Assembly (NCBI GenBank): GCA_964630755.1
Contig: CAZVYS010000002.1
Span: 1-64,000, forward strand
Direction: 5' to 3'
From: CAZVYS01 sp964630755
GTDB taxonomy: Bacteria; Patescibacteriota; Microgenomatia; UBA1400; CG1-02-47-37
Length of the DNA stretch: 64,000 bases
Shown here: positions 33,388 through 42,900 of the stretch, piece after piece
Position numbering within the stretch: the first letter of the stretch is position 1
Layout: each line of letters opens with the position of its first letter
Program-made: the position numbers and the translations under genes
The notes under the pieces: generated by a model
What the model was told of the DNA's origin: nothing
Seen by the model: the letters and a program-made list of their open reading frames with translations, nothing else
Databases searched by the model: none

Positions 33388-34468
33388 TCTCTCTCCTCCC
33401 AAGTTTCCGATGCGCCTTAGCTAAATCCTGACTAGCCAAAGCCGCTGTTAAAGACAGCTCTCCTGCCAACACCGCTCCTCCAATTACTTCAGCCAGCTTT
33501 ATCGCATCACCTTTTTTATTCCCTAATCCCATTAACTCTAAAGCCTCTTTTTGGGTGGGTAAATCTATTCCACCACCAACTGTCCCCACCATTAAACTCG
33601 GTAAATACACTGAAAAATACAACTGACAAGACCCGGCCTTGTCATTCACCTCTGCCGTTGTCACTCCCATACTTCCCTCAACTACGTGAGCCATATCTTG
33701 ACCAGTGGCCAAAAACACCCCAGCCACCACATTAGCAAAATGGGCATTAAAGCCCATCGATCCACTCATCATCGATCCTAACCACTGCTTAGCTTTAATC
33801 ACTTCCACTATTTTTTTAGGCGTTGTTTTTAACACTTCTTTAACTACCTTTCCAGGCACCCTAACCTCTGCCCAAACCTGCTTCCCTCTACCTTCAATAA
33901 AATTAAGCCAGCTTGGCTTCTTATCTACGCAATAATTTCCAGACAAACTCACACATCTAATCCCTAGCTCTTTATTAATCAGCTTAACTACCCTCTCGCT
34001 TGCAAACGTCACCATATTCATTCCCATGGCTTCACTAGTATCAAACTCCAATCTTAACCAAACATTCTTCCCCACCATAGTTGACCTAATCTTCTTCAGC
34101 TTTAAAAACTCACTTTCTTTACCAATTTCTTTCTTCAACTTATCTACATTTTCCTCCACCCACTTAACCAACTTCCTTCCTTCCTTAATCCCCTTCACTC
34201 TAAACACCGGGCCCCTAGTTGCCCCCACTTCTTTAACTACTGCCTCACATCCCCCGCTCTCTCTAATCACTTTACAGCCTCTACTTACACTAGCCACTAA
34301 GGCCCCTTCAGTCGTCGCCAAAGGCACCAAATATTTCCTTTTATTCACCATCAACTCTCCAGCCACACCCAAAGGCACCTGCACGCACCCCACCATCTTC
34401 TCAATATTTTTACTTTTTACTTGATCCATTTCAGGTAAATACTTAGAAATATATTTTAATTTTCTCAT
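33380..34468 (-). CDS. hmgA: HMG-CoA reductase, class I
   Basis: 362 residues. It reduces HMG-CoA to mevalonate with NADPH. Catalytic residues are all visible: Glu in TTEGALVAS, Lys in DKKPSWLNFIEGRG, Asp in GQDMAH and His in KAHRKLGR. The DKKP...NxIEGRG block marks class I (archaeal/eukaryotic). No membrane domain. First enzyme of the operon; it starts in an ATGA overlap with the small membrane gene. Confidence 0.93.
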   Translation of the reverse strand: MRKLKYISKYLPEMDQVKSKNIEKMVGCVQVPLGVAGELMVNKRKYLVPLATTEGALVASVSRGCKVIRESGGCEAVVKEVGATRGPVFRVKGIKEGRKLVKWVEENVDKLKKEIGKESEFLKLKKIRSTMVGKNVWLRLEFDTSEAMGMNMVTFASERVVKLINKELGIRCVSLSGNYCVDKKPSWLNFIEGRGKQVWAEVRVPGKVVKEVLKTTPKKIVEVIKAKQWLGSMMSGSMGFNAHFANVVAGVFLATGQDMAHVVEGSMGVTTAEVNDKAGSCQLYFSVYLPSLMVGTVGGGIDLPTQKEALELMGLGNKKGDAIKLAEVIGGAVLAGELSLTAALASQDLAKAHRKLGRREND

Positions 34469-34866
34469 CTCAGTCTTTCATCTAGCCCGTTGGCGGATTC
34501 ATCTCGCCCAGTGACGGACCCAACCCTAAATATCCAATAACCTATGTACAAACCTACTAATAAAGTTATTCCAATTACGCTTATAAAGCTAAGCCTTGCC
34601 GCCATTCCCCACTCAACACTTGTTCCTAATAACTTTCTACCCAAATACACTCCCAGCAAACCCACTCCAAATACATAAACTGGCCAACCTAGTAACAACA
34701 ATTGCTGTGACCTATCTTTTTCTAAACTCAAATGCCTCAAAGTCTTAAACGGATGCACTAAAAGCCCAAAACTATTCTTAAAAAGTAAATAACTTTCCTT
34801 AATCAATAGCAGCAAACCAGCTTCTGTAACTTTCTTGACCGCTGGTTGTTGCTGATTTAACTGCAT
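34465..34866 (-). CDS. Two-helix membrane protein behind the ECF sigma factor
   Basis: 133 residues from ATG 34866, which is preferred over a TTG 18 bases upstream. It has two to three membrane helices (about 55-75 and 85-115). No anti-sigma motif is visible, but the position directly after and overlapping the sigma gene would suit a membrane-bound regulator. The last 20 residues (GSVTGRDESANGLDERL) lie on a GGCGGATTC...GCC hairpin that could be another palindrome variant. Confidence 0.5.
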   Translation of the reverse strand: MQLNQQQPAVKKVTEAGLLLLIKESYLLFKNSFGLLVHPFKTLRHLSLEKDRSQQLLLLGWPVYVFGVGLLGVYLGRKLLGTSVEWGMAARLSFISVIGITLLVGLYIGYWIFRVGSVTGRDESANGLDERLR

Positions 34867-35362
34867 ATTCTTTTCTAAAAGCAAGCCTTGCCCTACTTAA
34901 TCTTGACTCAACCGCCTTTACAGACACATTAAGCTGCGTAGCTATCTCTTTCATCGATAGCCCTTCTATATACTTTAGTCGTAAAATCTTTGAATATCCT
35001 TCGCTTAAGTTTTTAAATGTTTTTAAAATCTTTCTTTTAGTCTCCAATTCTTGATAAGCCAGCTCTGGCCCCAACGCCTTATCCACCAGTTCTTTTAAGA
35101 ATGGCAATCTAGAAAACACCACCTGTTTAATCTTTTTCTTCCTGTAAAAGTCAGCTATTTCATGCCTGGCTATACTCATCACCCAAGTCAACAAACTAGA
35201 CCTGCCCTTAAACAAAGGCAAACTCTCCCAGGCACTAATCAGAGTTTCTTGAACTATCTCTTCCACGTCTGCCTGACTCCCTACTTTCAAACTCACCCAC
35301 CCCACCAGCGTTTTCCTGGTCTCTCTACTCAACAACTCTTGTCTTAACTTATCTTTCTCCAT
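34799..35362 (-). CDS. ECF-type sigma factor
   Basis: 187 residues with only regions 2 and 4. Region 2 is VEEIVQETLISAWESLPLFKGRS, then LLTWVMSIARHEIADFYRKKK. Region 4 is SKILRLKYIEGLSMKEIATQLNVSVKAVESRLSRAR. It would direct polymerase to a special regulon. It heads the transcript leading into the mevalonate operon and is divergent from the pilin array. TATAAT (35370-35375) ends seven bases before its ATG. Confidence 0.9.
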   Translation of the reverse strand: MEKDKLRQELLSRETRKTLVGWVSLKVGSQADVEEIVQETLISAWESLPLFKGRSSLLTWVMSIARHEIADFYRKKKIKQVVFSRLPFLKELVDKALGPELAYQELETKRKILKTFKNLSEGYSKILRLKYIEGLSMKEIATQLNVSVKAVESRLSRARLAFRKEYAVKSATTSGQESYRSWFAAID

Positions 35363-35407
35363 GCCGACTATTATATCACCCTATTTTTATGATATTCTAT
35401 TATCAAT

Positions 35408-35734
35408 ATGGCAGTTGATATCGGTGATTCATTTATTCTTGGTTTTGGTAAACAAACTATTGGCAATCCTGCTCAAGTTAACTACCAAGAACTCCATAAC
35501 ATCATTACTATCATCGTCAAAAATCTTTTTTATATAGCTGGATTAATTTTATTTATCTTTATCATTATCGGTGGAGTCGGCATGATCATCAACGCTGGCA
35601 ATGCTGAAAAGCAAAAACAATCCTCCCAAACCCTTAGCTCTGCTATCACTGGCTTTCTAATTATCTTTGTTTCATACTGGCTTGTCAGAATCATTCAAGT
35701 TATTACTGGTATAGAAATATTTTTTATTCCTTAA
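35408..35734 (+). CDS. VirB2/TrbC-like pilin, array member 1
   Basis: 108 residues with two membrane helices around the loop NAGNAEKQKQSS. No signal peptide; a short hydrophilic N-terminus. First of ten tandem pilin-type genes, probably expressed from TATTCT eight bases before the ATG. Close in sequence to the pilin at 27048. Confidence 0.75.
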   Translation: MAVDIGDSFILGFGKQTIGNPAQVNYQELHNIITIIVKNLFYIAGLILFIFIIIGGVGMIINAGNAEKQKQSSQTLSSAITGFLIIFVSYWLVRIIQVITGIEIFFIP

Positions 35735-35737
35735 CCT

Positions 35738-36088
35738 ATGGCCTTCCAAATTTTTGGCACCATCAACGATCCCTCTGCTTTCTCAGGCTACGCTAAAATA
35801 GACGATGCCAATAAAGGTCTACCTGCCTTCTTAAGTAACCTTGTCACCTTCATCTACATCATCGCCGGTTTATTTGTTTTTATTAACTTTATTCTCGCTG
35901 GCTACCAATACTTATCAGCCAATGGCGATCCTCAAAAAATTGCTTCAGCTGGTGAAAAAATGATGAACTCCCTTATTGGCCTAATCTTTGTAGTGGCCAG
36001 CACTGTTATTGCTGCCCTACTTGGCCAAATCCTATTCAACGAACCCAAAGCCCTACTTGACTTTATTATTTACGAATCAACGCCATAA
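35738..36088 (+). CDS. VirB2/TrbC-like pilin, array member 2
   Basis: 116 residues with two helices around SANGDPQKIASAGEK, the commonest form of the loop. The C-terminus is longer and polar (NEPKALLDFIIYESTP). Three-base gap to the gene before; the next begins two bases after. Confidence 0.75.
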   Translation: MAFQIFGTINDPSAFSGYAKIDDANKGLPAFLSNLVTFIYIIAGLFVFINFILAGYQYLSANGDPQKIASAGEKMMNSLIGLIFVVASTVIAALLGQILFNEPKALLDFIIYESTP

Positions 36089-36089
36089 T

Positions 36090-36476
36090 ATGGCCTCTAA
36101 TGTACAATATCAAGACACCAACATCGGCTCTCTAGAAGCTAAAAACGCTGGCGGAACTATTGGTTACTCTCCCCCAGGAGCTATTGGCGCCCTTCCATTA
36201 GCTGACCAAGTTGCTCTAGTTATCTCAAATGTAGTTGGTTTTTTAACAGTCATTGCTAGTCTAGCTTTTATCTTTTATGCTTTAATCGGTTCAATTAACT
36301 GGATCAGCGCCCAAGGCGATCCTCAAAAAGCTCAAAAAGCTGGTCAAATGATTACACAAGCAATTATTGGTATCACTTTAACTGCCACTGCTTTCTCTAT
36401 TACCTATGTTTTGGGGAAAATTCTTGGTATCCCTTATCTAGATCCAGCTGAAACAATTAACAACTTTATCTACTAA
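36090..36476 (+). CDS. VirB2/TrbC-like pilin, array member 3
   Basis: 128 residues from ATG 36090. A Gly/Ala-rich N-terminal segment of about 45 residues precedes two helices around SAQGDPQKAQKAGQM. An upstream in-frame ATG would lie inside the previous gene and is rejected. Confidence 0.75.
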   Translation: MASNVQYQDTNIGSLEAKNAGGTIGYSPPGAIGALPLADQVALVISNVVGFLTVIASLAFIFYALIGSINWISAQGDPQKAQKAGQMITQAIIGITLTATAFSITYVLGKILGIPYLDPAETINNFIY

Positions 36477-36479
36477 TTT

Positions 36480-36830
36480 ATGCCTAAATTAAACGCCGCC
36501 ACTTTCTTTGGCGAATACGAGGCTCCTCAAGGCCCTTTAGATTATCAAACTGGGGATATAACGGGCCTTACCTTCTTTTTCAATAATTTCCTTAAAGTCA
36601 TCATTGTTGGCGGTGGTTTATTTACCCTCATCAATCTGGTTATCTCTGGCATTCAATACATTGGTTCTTCAGGCAATCCAGAGGCTGTCAAGCAACTCTC
36701 CTCTCGCATCTGGCTATCAACTCTTGGCATTCTCATCATCGGTGGCTCAATTGCTGTTGCTGCCCTTATAGGTTTTATTTTCTACGGTGATAGCACTATC
36801 ATCCTCTCACCAGAAATACCTGCACCATAA
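36480..36830 (+). CDS. VirB2/TrbC-like pilin, array member 4
   Basis: 116 residues with two helices around GSSGNPEAVKQLSS. The N-terminus (FFGEYEAPQGPLDYQTGDI) is hydrophilic and distinct from its neighbours, and the short tail is proline-rich. Confidence 0.72.
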   Translation: MPKLNAATFFGEYEAPQGPLDYQTGDITGLTFFFNNFLKVIIVGGGLFTLINLVISGIQYIGSSGNPEAVKQLSSRIWLSTLGILIIGGSIAVAALIGFIFYGDSTIILSPEIPAP

Positions 36831-36835
36831 ACTAT

Positions 36836-37201
36836 ATGATTCTTGCTCCTTTCCCACTCGGCGACATCGAGGGCTTTACGCCCAACAGTATTACCGATAC
36901 TGCCCTCGCTACAGCAGATCCAGCTGATCGTCTAAGCACTATCGTCTCTAATGTTGTCGCTGTCTTTACTATCTTTGCCGGCCTAGCTTTTCTTATCTAC
37001 TTTATCTTAGCTGCTCTTAACTGGATGCAGGGTGGAGCTGATCCTGCTAAACTTGAAAAGGCCAAAAACCAACTCAGCACTGCCATTGTTGGCCTCTTAA
37101 TTATGATTGTCCTTTTATCCTTAGCTTCTATCATTAGCTCTTTACTTGGCCTCAACATCCTTGATCCAAAAGACATTATCCCTCTAATCTTACCAAAATA
37201 G
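36836..37201 (+). CDS. VirB2/TrbC-like pilin, array member 5
   Basis: 121 residues with two helices around QGGADPAKLEKAKNQ. Asp/Thr-rich N-terminus. Ends shortly before a TATACT box for the next gene. Confidence 0.72.
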   Translation: MILAPFPLGDIEGFTPNSITDTALATADPADRLSTIVSNVVAVFTIFAGLAFLIYFILAALNWMQGGADPAKLEKAKNQLSTAIVGLLIMIVLLSLASIISSLLGLNILDPKDIIPLILPK

Positions 37202-37217
37202 TTTATACTAAACCTAT

Positions 37218-37523
37218 ATGCCAATCACCAACCCTGCTATACCAGCCTTGCCAGCCGACGAAACTGGCTTTACCAAATACATTGGCATCATCTGGCAAAC
37301 AATTGTCATTGTTGGTGGCTTATTTACCCTTTTTAACATTGGCTGGGCCGGTCTTGATTGGGTTCTTTCTGGCTCCAATCCCGATCGCCTTAATCGAGCT
37401 AAAGATAAACTTTTTAACAGTATTTTTGGCCTTATTATCTTAGCTCTATCCTACGTTATTATTAAACTACTAAGCACCATCACTGGGTTAAACATTCTAA
37501 ATCCCTGGTGGCCCTCATTTTAG
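37218..37523 (+). CDS. VirB2/TrbC-like pilin, array member 6
   Basis: 101 residues, the shortest in the array, with two helices around LSGSNPDRLNRAKDK. TATACT (37204-37209) ends eight bases before the ATG, so it probably has its own leaderless transcript. Confidence 0.75.
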   Translation: MPITNPAIPALPADETGFTKYIGIIWQTIVIVGGLFTLFNIGWAGLDWVLSGSNPDRLNRAKDKLFNSIFGLIILALSYVIIKLLSTITGLNILNPWWPSF

Positions 37524-37524
37524 T

Positions 37525-37875
37525 ATGCCAGTCACTCCTCTTACTCAAGGCTCAACAAACATTGACGCCGAAGTAACTAGTTTTTTCAAATACAAAGACT
37601 TAGGCACATTTCTCCATAACGTTGTCACTATTATTATCTCCATCGGCACCGCCCTGGCCCTACTTTATCTATTCTGGGGCGCTCTTGATTTTATTATGTC
37701 CGGCGGGAATCAAGAAAGAAACCAAACCGCCAAAAACAAAATCACCAACGCCATTATTGGTCTGGCCATCTTAGCTTTCATCTGGATCATCTGGAAAGTC
37801 GCTACCTACTTCTTAGGACTTTCTCCTTCTCTAAAAGGAGGGTTTACCACCACTATTAAAGGTCCAGGCCCTTAA
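37525..37875 (+). CDS. VirB2/TrbC-like pilin, array member 7
   Basis: 116 residues with two helices around MSGGNQERNQTAKNK. The C-terminus extends into a polar, Gly/Thr-rich tail (LKGGFTTTIKGPGP) that the others lack. One-base gap to the previous gene. Confidence 0.72.
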   Translation: MPVTPLTQGSTNIDAEVTSFFKYKDLGTFLHNVVTIIISIGTALALLYLFWGALDFIMSGGNQERNQTAKNKITNAIIGLAILAFIWIIWKVATYFLGLSPSLKGGFTTTIKGPGP

Positions 37876-37885
37876 CCAATTACCA

Positions 37886-37915
37886 TTGACAAACTAAACT
37901 TAATTGTTTCATAAT
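37886..37915 (+). promoter_or_regulatory. Consensus promoter for pilin 8
   Basis: TTGACA (37886-37891), 18-nt spacer, CATAAT (37910-37915), then seven bases to the ATG at 37923. A strong promoter within the array, giving a leaderless mRNA. Confidence 0.75.
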
Positions 37916-37922
37916 CATTTAT

Positions 37923-38261
37923 ATGCTTAATCTATTTGCCGCCTACGCTCAAGGCACAACCGACATTACTATCAAAGAACCAGACGCCGGCGTCAAAGAT
38001 ATCGGCGTTTTTCTGTCTGCCTCTATTCAGGTAGCCATGATCATTGCCGCCATCCTTACTTTTGCTTTCTTAGTCTGGGGCGGTATCCAGTGGATTCTAT
38101 CCGGTGGAGACAAAACCCAAACTCAAGCTGCTAGAGATCGCATCACCATGGCCTTAGTTGGTCTAGGAATTGTTGCTGCTGCCTGGGCATTAATGAAAGT
38201 CATCGGCTTCTTTTTTGGCGTTAACGTCTTTGAGTTCCAAATCCCAACAGCTGCTGGTTAA
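37923..38261 (+). CDS. VirB2/TrbC-like pilin, array member 8
   Basis: 112 residues. A very short signal-like start (MLNLFAAYA-Q), then TIKEPDAGVKDIGVFLSASIQ and two helices around LSGGDKTQTQAARDR. Its last ~70 residues are identical to the C-terminus of the next gene, and long DNA stretches are identical too. Confidence 0.8.
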   Translation: MLNLFAAYAQGTTDITIKEPDAGVKDIGVFLSASIQVAMIIAAILTFAFLVWGGIQWILSGGDKTQTQAARDRITMALVGLGIVAAAWALMKVIGFFFGVNVFEFQIPTAAG

Positions 38262-38326
38262 ACATCAAAATTCTGTCTCCCTCAAACTTAAACATCTTGT
38301 AGTTTACAATCCATTATAATAATTCT

Positions 38327-39394
38327 ATGATCAAGGTTTTTAAAATCCATCTCGCAATTTTAAGCCTTTTTCTTCTTACACTAATCTTTCCCCAGCCCCT
38401 TTCAGCCCAATCTTGCCAAAACATAGCCGTTAAACCTGACTCCCTAGCCCTTGATAAACTCATCGATAAAGCCCAAGATTATAATGGCGCTGCTACCCTA
38501 GTTCCTGATTCTTTACTCAAAGCTATCTATAACATCGAAGCTTCCTCTGCTTTCAACGACTCAAGTTGGTCTTGTCAAAAAACTAATAACCATCTTGGTT
38601 TAATGCCAGTCAATGACACCGCCTATTTTTCTATAGTCTCATCAAATGAACGTGACAGCTCTCAAGACAATTGTAATCCTGTTAAATGCAAACTCAATCG
38701 CTGCCATCCAATCAGCTCAATTGAACTAGTCGCCCGCACCCTCCTCTTAAAAACCGGACTCTGGAACACCACCAGCATGACTCCTACCGGCAGTCTTACC
38801 AATTCTATTAACGATATTTACTACGCTTCAGGTCGATATTTTGGAATTGATCAATTCGATAAACCCAGCCAAACCACTAATCAGTTTCTCGACCAATTAG
38901 ACTCTGGCCACCATTACCCCTCAGATCATTCTTATACCAATACCTTAACCTACGCTGAGTTTATTTGCGCTAAATCTGATGCCTGCAAATCCTACCAAGA
39001 CTATCCTGCTCGAACCGACACCACCAATTTTCAACCTTCAAGTCAATCCTTTCCTGAATTTACCTTTGACCCCTGCGATTTTACAGAATTCCTCAGTGTA
39101 ACAATTAAAGAACCAGATGCTGGCGTCAATGACATTGGTGTTTTCTTATCCGCTGCAATTCAAACTGCCATAATCATTGCCGCCATCCTTACTTTTGCTT
39201 TCTTAGTCTGGGGCGGTATCCAGTGGATTCTATCCGGTGGAGACAAAACCCAAACTCAAGCAGCCCGTGACCGCATCACCATGGCCTTAGTTGGCCTTGG
39301 TATTGTTGCTGCCGCCTGGGCCCTCATGAAAGTCATCGGCTTCTTCTTTGGCGTCAACGTCTTTGAGTTCCAAATCCCTACAGCTGCTGGTTAA
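38327..39394 (+). CDS. Lysozyme-like domain fused to a pilin domain, array member 9
   Basis: 355 residues: signal peptide (cleavage near LSA-Q), a lytic-transglycosylase-like domain at about 28-240 and a VirB2-like pilin at about 255-355. The first domain is paralogous to the N-terminus of the 1097-residue protein at 39928 but lacks its GLMQVN block (here GLMPVND) and the likely catalytic Glu context is weaker, so activity is uncertain. It may be a fusion that brings a wall-binding domain to the pilus. TATAAT (38315-38320) ends six bases before the ATG. Confidence 0.8.
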   Translation: MIKVFKIHLAILSLFLLTLIFPQPLSAQSCQNIAVKPDSLALDKLIDKAQDYNGAATLVPDSLLKAIYNIEASSAFNDSSWSCQKTNNHLGLMPVNDTAYFSIVSSNERDSSQDNCNPVKCKLNRCHPISSIELVARTLLLKTGLWNTTSMTPTGSLTNSINDIYYASGRYFGIDQFDKPSQTTNQFLDQLDSGHHYPSDHSYTNTLTYAEFICAKSDACKSYQDYPARTDTTNFQPSSQSFPEFTFDPCDFTEFLSVTIKEPDAGVNDIGVFLSAAIQTAIIIAAILTFAFLVWGGIQWILSGGDKTQTQAARDRITMALVGLGIVAAAWALMKVIGFFFGVNVFEFQIPTAAG

Positions 39395-39440
39395 ACCCTA
39401 AACGCTTTCTTCTCTATCTTTCTCATGCTATCTTATTATT

Positions 39441-39905
39441 ATGACTAAGTTTATTACTTCTCTTCTCATTACTTTTTTTCTTTTACTTCACCCCGCCAAT
39501 GTTTATGCTCAAACAGACACTTGGACTAATATTTCAACTAATATCGGTATTAACTGCGAAGCTGACGTTGATGTCTTATGGGATGACGACAATGATCCTT
39601 CAAGTATTAAAGTTGCCGCTAAAACAGTTAAAGTTGCCACTCTTCAAGGCTTTGAGTGTATTTACTACAATCTCATGCGCATCATCATTCCTCTGGCTGG
39701 TTTTGCTGCTTTTATTCTTCTAATTGTAGCTGGTTTTCAGTTTATGACCGCCGCTGGTGATCCTAAACAAACTCAAAAAGCTCAATCAACTATTACTCTC
39801 ACAGTTGTTGGTATCGTTGTCATTCTTAGTATCTGGTTTATCTTTAATCTTTTAACCCAATACACCAACATTAATTTACTTCGTTTTATCGTCCCTGGGC
39901 CTTAA
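39441..39905 (+). CDS. VirB2/TrbC-like pilin, array member 10
   Basis: 154 residues, the longest stand-alone pilin. Signal peptide (cleavage near VYA-Q), then an acidic segment with WDDDNDPSS and two cysteines, then two helices around TAAGDPKQTQKAQST. TATCTT ends six bases before the ATG. Confidence 0.78.
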   Translation: MTKFITSLLITFFLLLHPANVYAQTDTWTNISTNIGINCEADVDVLWDDDNDPSSIKVAAKTVKVATLQGFECIYYNLMRIIIPLAGFAAFILLIVAGFQFMTAAGDPKQTQKAQSTITLTVVGIVVILSIWFIFNLLTQYTNINLLRFIVPGP

Positions 39906-39927
39906 ATTTTAAGCTATACTAATACCA

Positions 39928-42900
39928 ATGACTCGTCTGCTCATCTATATTCTCTTCCTGCTTTTCACTTTCTTTTTGCCCCGTTCTGCTTTAGCTCAAT
40001 CTTGTTCAGATATTCCCGTTGAACCAGACTCTCCAGCCCTTGATCTTTTAATCTCCGAAGCTCAAGCCATGGGAGGAGCTGCTGCCCTAGTTCCCGCCTC
40101 TTTATTAAAAGCTATCTATGCTGTCGAAGCCACCACAGCCTACCGACCCATCAGCGGAAGCTGGACTTGCCAAAAAACTGGCGGCGACCTAGGTTTGATG
40201 CAAGTCAATGATATTGGCTATCCAGAAATTGCCTCATCCGATGAACAAATCCACACCGAAGGAGACTGCTCCCCCACCCACTGCAAACTCAACCGTTGTC
40301 ACCCTGTCAGCGCCATCGAACTAGCCGCCCGAGTTCTTTTATTAAAAGCCGGCCTGTGGGATAAAACCACCATGACTCCCACTGGCAGCCTAACTGACTC
40401 AGTTAACGATATTTACTACTCCTCTGGTTACTATTACAGTGCCAACCTTTTCGATAACCCCACTGATAATACCAGCCAGTTACTTGGCCGACTTGACCCA
40501 CAGTATCATTATCCAACCGGTCATCCTTACGAAGGCTCTCTGACTTACGCTGAATTTATCTGTGCTCAGTCTGGTGCTTGCCAATCCTGGCGAGATTTTC
40601 CCCTTCGTCAAAACAGCCCCAGTTTCCAACCATCTAATCCTTCATCCTCTGATCTCAGCTTTACCTTTGATTCTTGTCTTTTTGGAGAACCACTTGAGTC
40701 AGCTCAACTACCCACCAGCTTCACCAAACACCCACTTCGCCCTTTCCCAGCTCAGTCAACCTCTCAGTTAATCCCCGAAGAAAAAACTCGGTCTTTTAAC
40801 GATTCCTCTCTTACCCCTTACTGTGCTATGCGCCCTCTAGCTGCCCAAGCTTATATCGACAAACGGCATGAAGACATCCTCATGACCGGCACCCTAACCC
40901 AAGACTTTTCTCGCTTCATCACCCCCCTCCTATCTATTACCAATCCAGACAAACCAGATTATCAACTTCCATTCAATGACAAAGCTCAGCGCTACTTAGC
41001 TGATTATTTGGAAGGCCGAGCTTATTACGAACCATTAACCGAGTCAGTCGACCCTACTCCTCTTCAGAGTCTGGAAATTCATTCTCGCTCAGGTGTTTTT
41101 CGCAAACTAGCCCCTCAAAGCTATCAGGATAAACTTAAAAAGGCTATCATTCTCAGAGCTAATAATCAGTTTAATTCTAGTGACCCTAACTCCAATCCTT
41201 ATGGCTTCAAACCAGCCACTGATACCATCCACAATTACACCGTTGGCTATTGGGATCCAAACCTTAACCAGCCTGCTCCTTATGAACAAGGCCAGCCAAT
41301 TACTCTAAAAGACTATTTTGATAACCAAGCTTGGGCACCTTTACTAGAAGAGCATGAAGATTTTAATACTCATCACCAAGCCTACCTAGATTGGGAGCTT
41401 AAAGACGGCGGCGCTATTATTTCTCAAAGTGGTGTCCAGAAAAAAAGACTCGGTAAATGGGCTGCTCTTTGGGCCTATGTTCCTATGTTCACCCGTGAAG
41501 ACACCAAAGGCTTTATTCAGTTTCTCGATGACCCAGGCCAATCTACCTCTCCAAATAAACCGCTTGAAGTTTCCCATCCTCATCTGGCTCGTACCTATGA
41601 AGTTACTAATACTCTCTCTTACATGCTCACCCCTTTTAATAATCACTCTGTTCCCAGTCCGGCTTTAAAAGATCAATGGTACACCCCTGCTCCCTGGACC
41701 ACTGAATCTCCTTGGTGGTTCACTCCAGATATTAAAATACCTCCGGCCGACCTAAACACCCAGTATGGCTACGTCTGCGATTACTCAAAAGAAGTGCCCT
41801 TAATTGCCAGCTCTGGCGACCTGGCTTTTGACTCTGAAGCCAGCACTAATGTTGATAAAGCTGTCCCCAACCCTCTTTATGAAAACCCTATTACTACTCA
41901 ATGTGTTTTTGGAGGCAACATTACTCATTTTCCTTGCGAAGCTGTTAACCCTATGACATGTAAAATTATAGACGACTCCGCTTGCTACGTTCTTCAGCCT
42001 CATTTCTACAACCCCAACTACCTCAAAACCAAAACTCCTTTCTTAACTGAAATCTTAACCAGCTTAACTAATAGCAATCGGGCTGTCTTTGATCTTTTCC
42101 GGCCTCACGGCCAAACCGAACCTCAAGATGGCTTAAACTGGCCCGGCGTTGGCAACTCTTTTGAAGAAAGTCCAGAATACTCTTATACTCCTAATCAAAT
42201 CTTTCCTTCAAAAGAACAAATTGGTTGGGCCGAAGCCGGTTACCACAAACCCTATTACTCTCAATCTTTTCTTTATCGATATCTTGGCACCATTCAATGC
42301 GCCAAAGAACGCACCATTGCTAAACTTCAACCCTTTATCACTGGCCAATCCTACCAACCCTATTCCTACGAATGCTTTCCCGAGCTTAATCCTCTTGATG
42401 ACCCAAAACTTCAAACTGCTAACCAATCCACCAGCTCCTACTCTTACCCAAGTAGTCAAACTGGCTCCGGAGCTCTTTATACCGGCGGCTTATACATTGA
42501 AGGCGACTGTCCTATTCCTGGTGGTCGATTACTTGTTGGCTCTTTTGAAAGCATCAATAAGGGTCATGGAAGCAATAGCTACTGGGCAAGCGCTGGTGGT
42601 TTTTGTGATAATACCTATTGCTCTGCATATCCAAATGCTTACTGTTGTATTAACAATCTACCCATAGCCTGGTCTTTACCGGTAGTCGCAGCTCCCCAAT
42701 GCTATACAAACCCATATCCAGGTAGCGTTGCTTATGATCCAAGCTCCACTTGCCCGGCTTATGGCTTTGCCGCTGACTTTTTTGTTCCACAAAACGACAA
42801 TCCTTATTATGGCCAAGGTAATGTTCCAGTATCTCTTCCAACCATTGATGGTCAAGTCCTTGATTGGAAAATTGCCACACCTTATGGCAAGAATAAAGGC

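Noticed and set aside
33726..33741. TGGGC/GCCCA inverted repeat in hmgA
   Set aside because: It codes for conserved catalytic-region residues (GFNAHF) in a normal HMG-CoA reductase, so it is not an insert.
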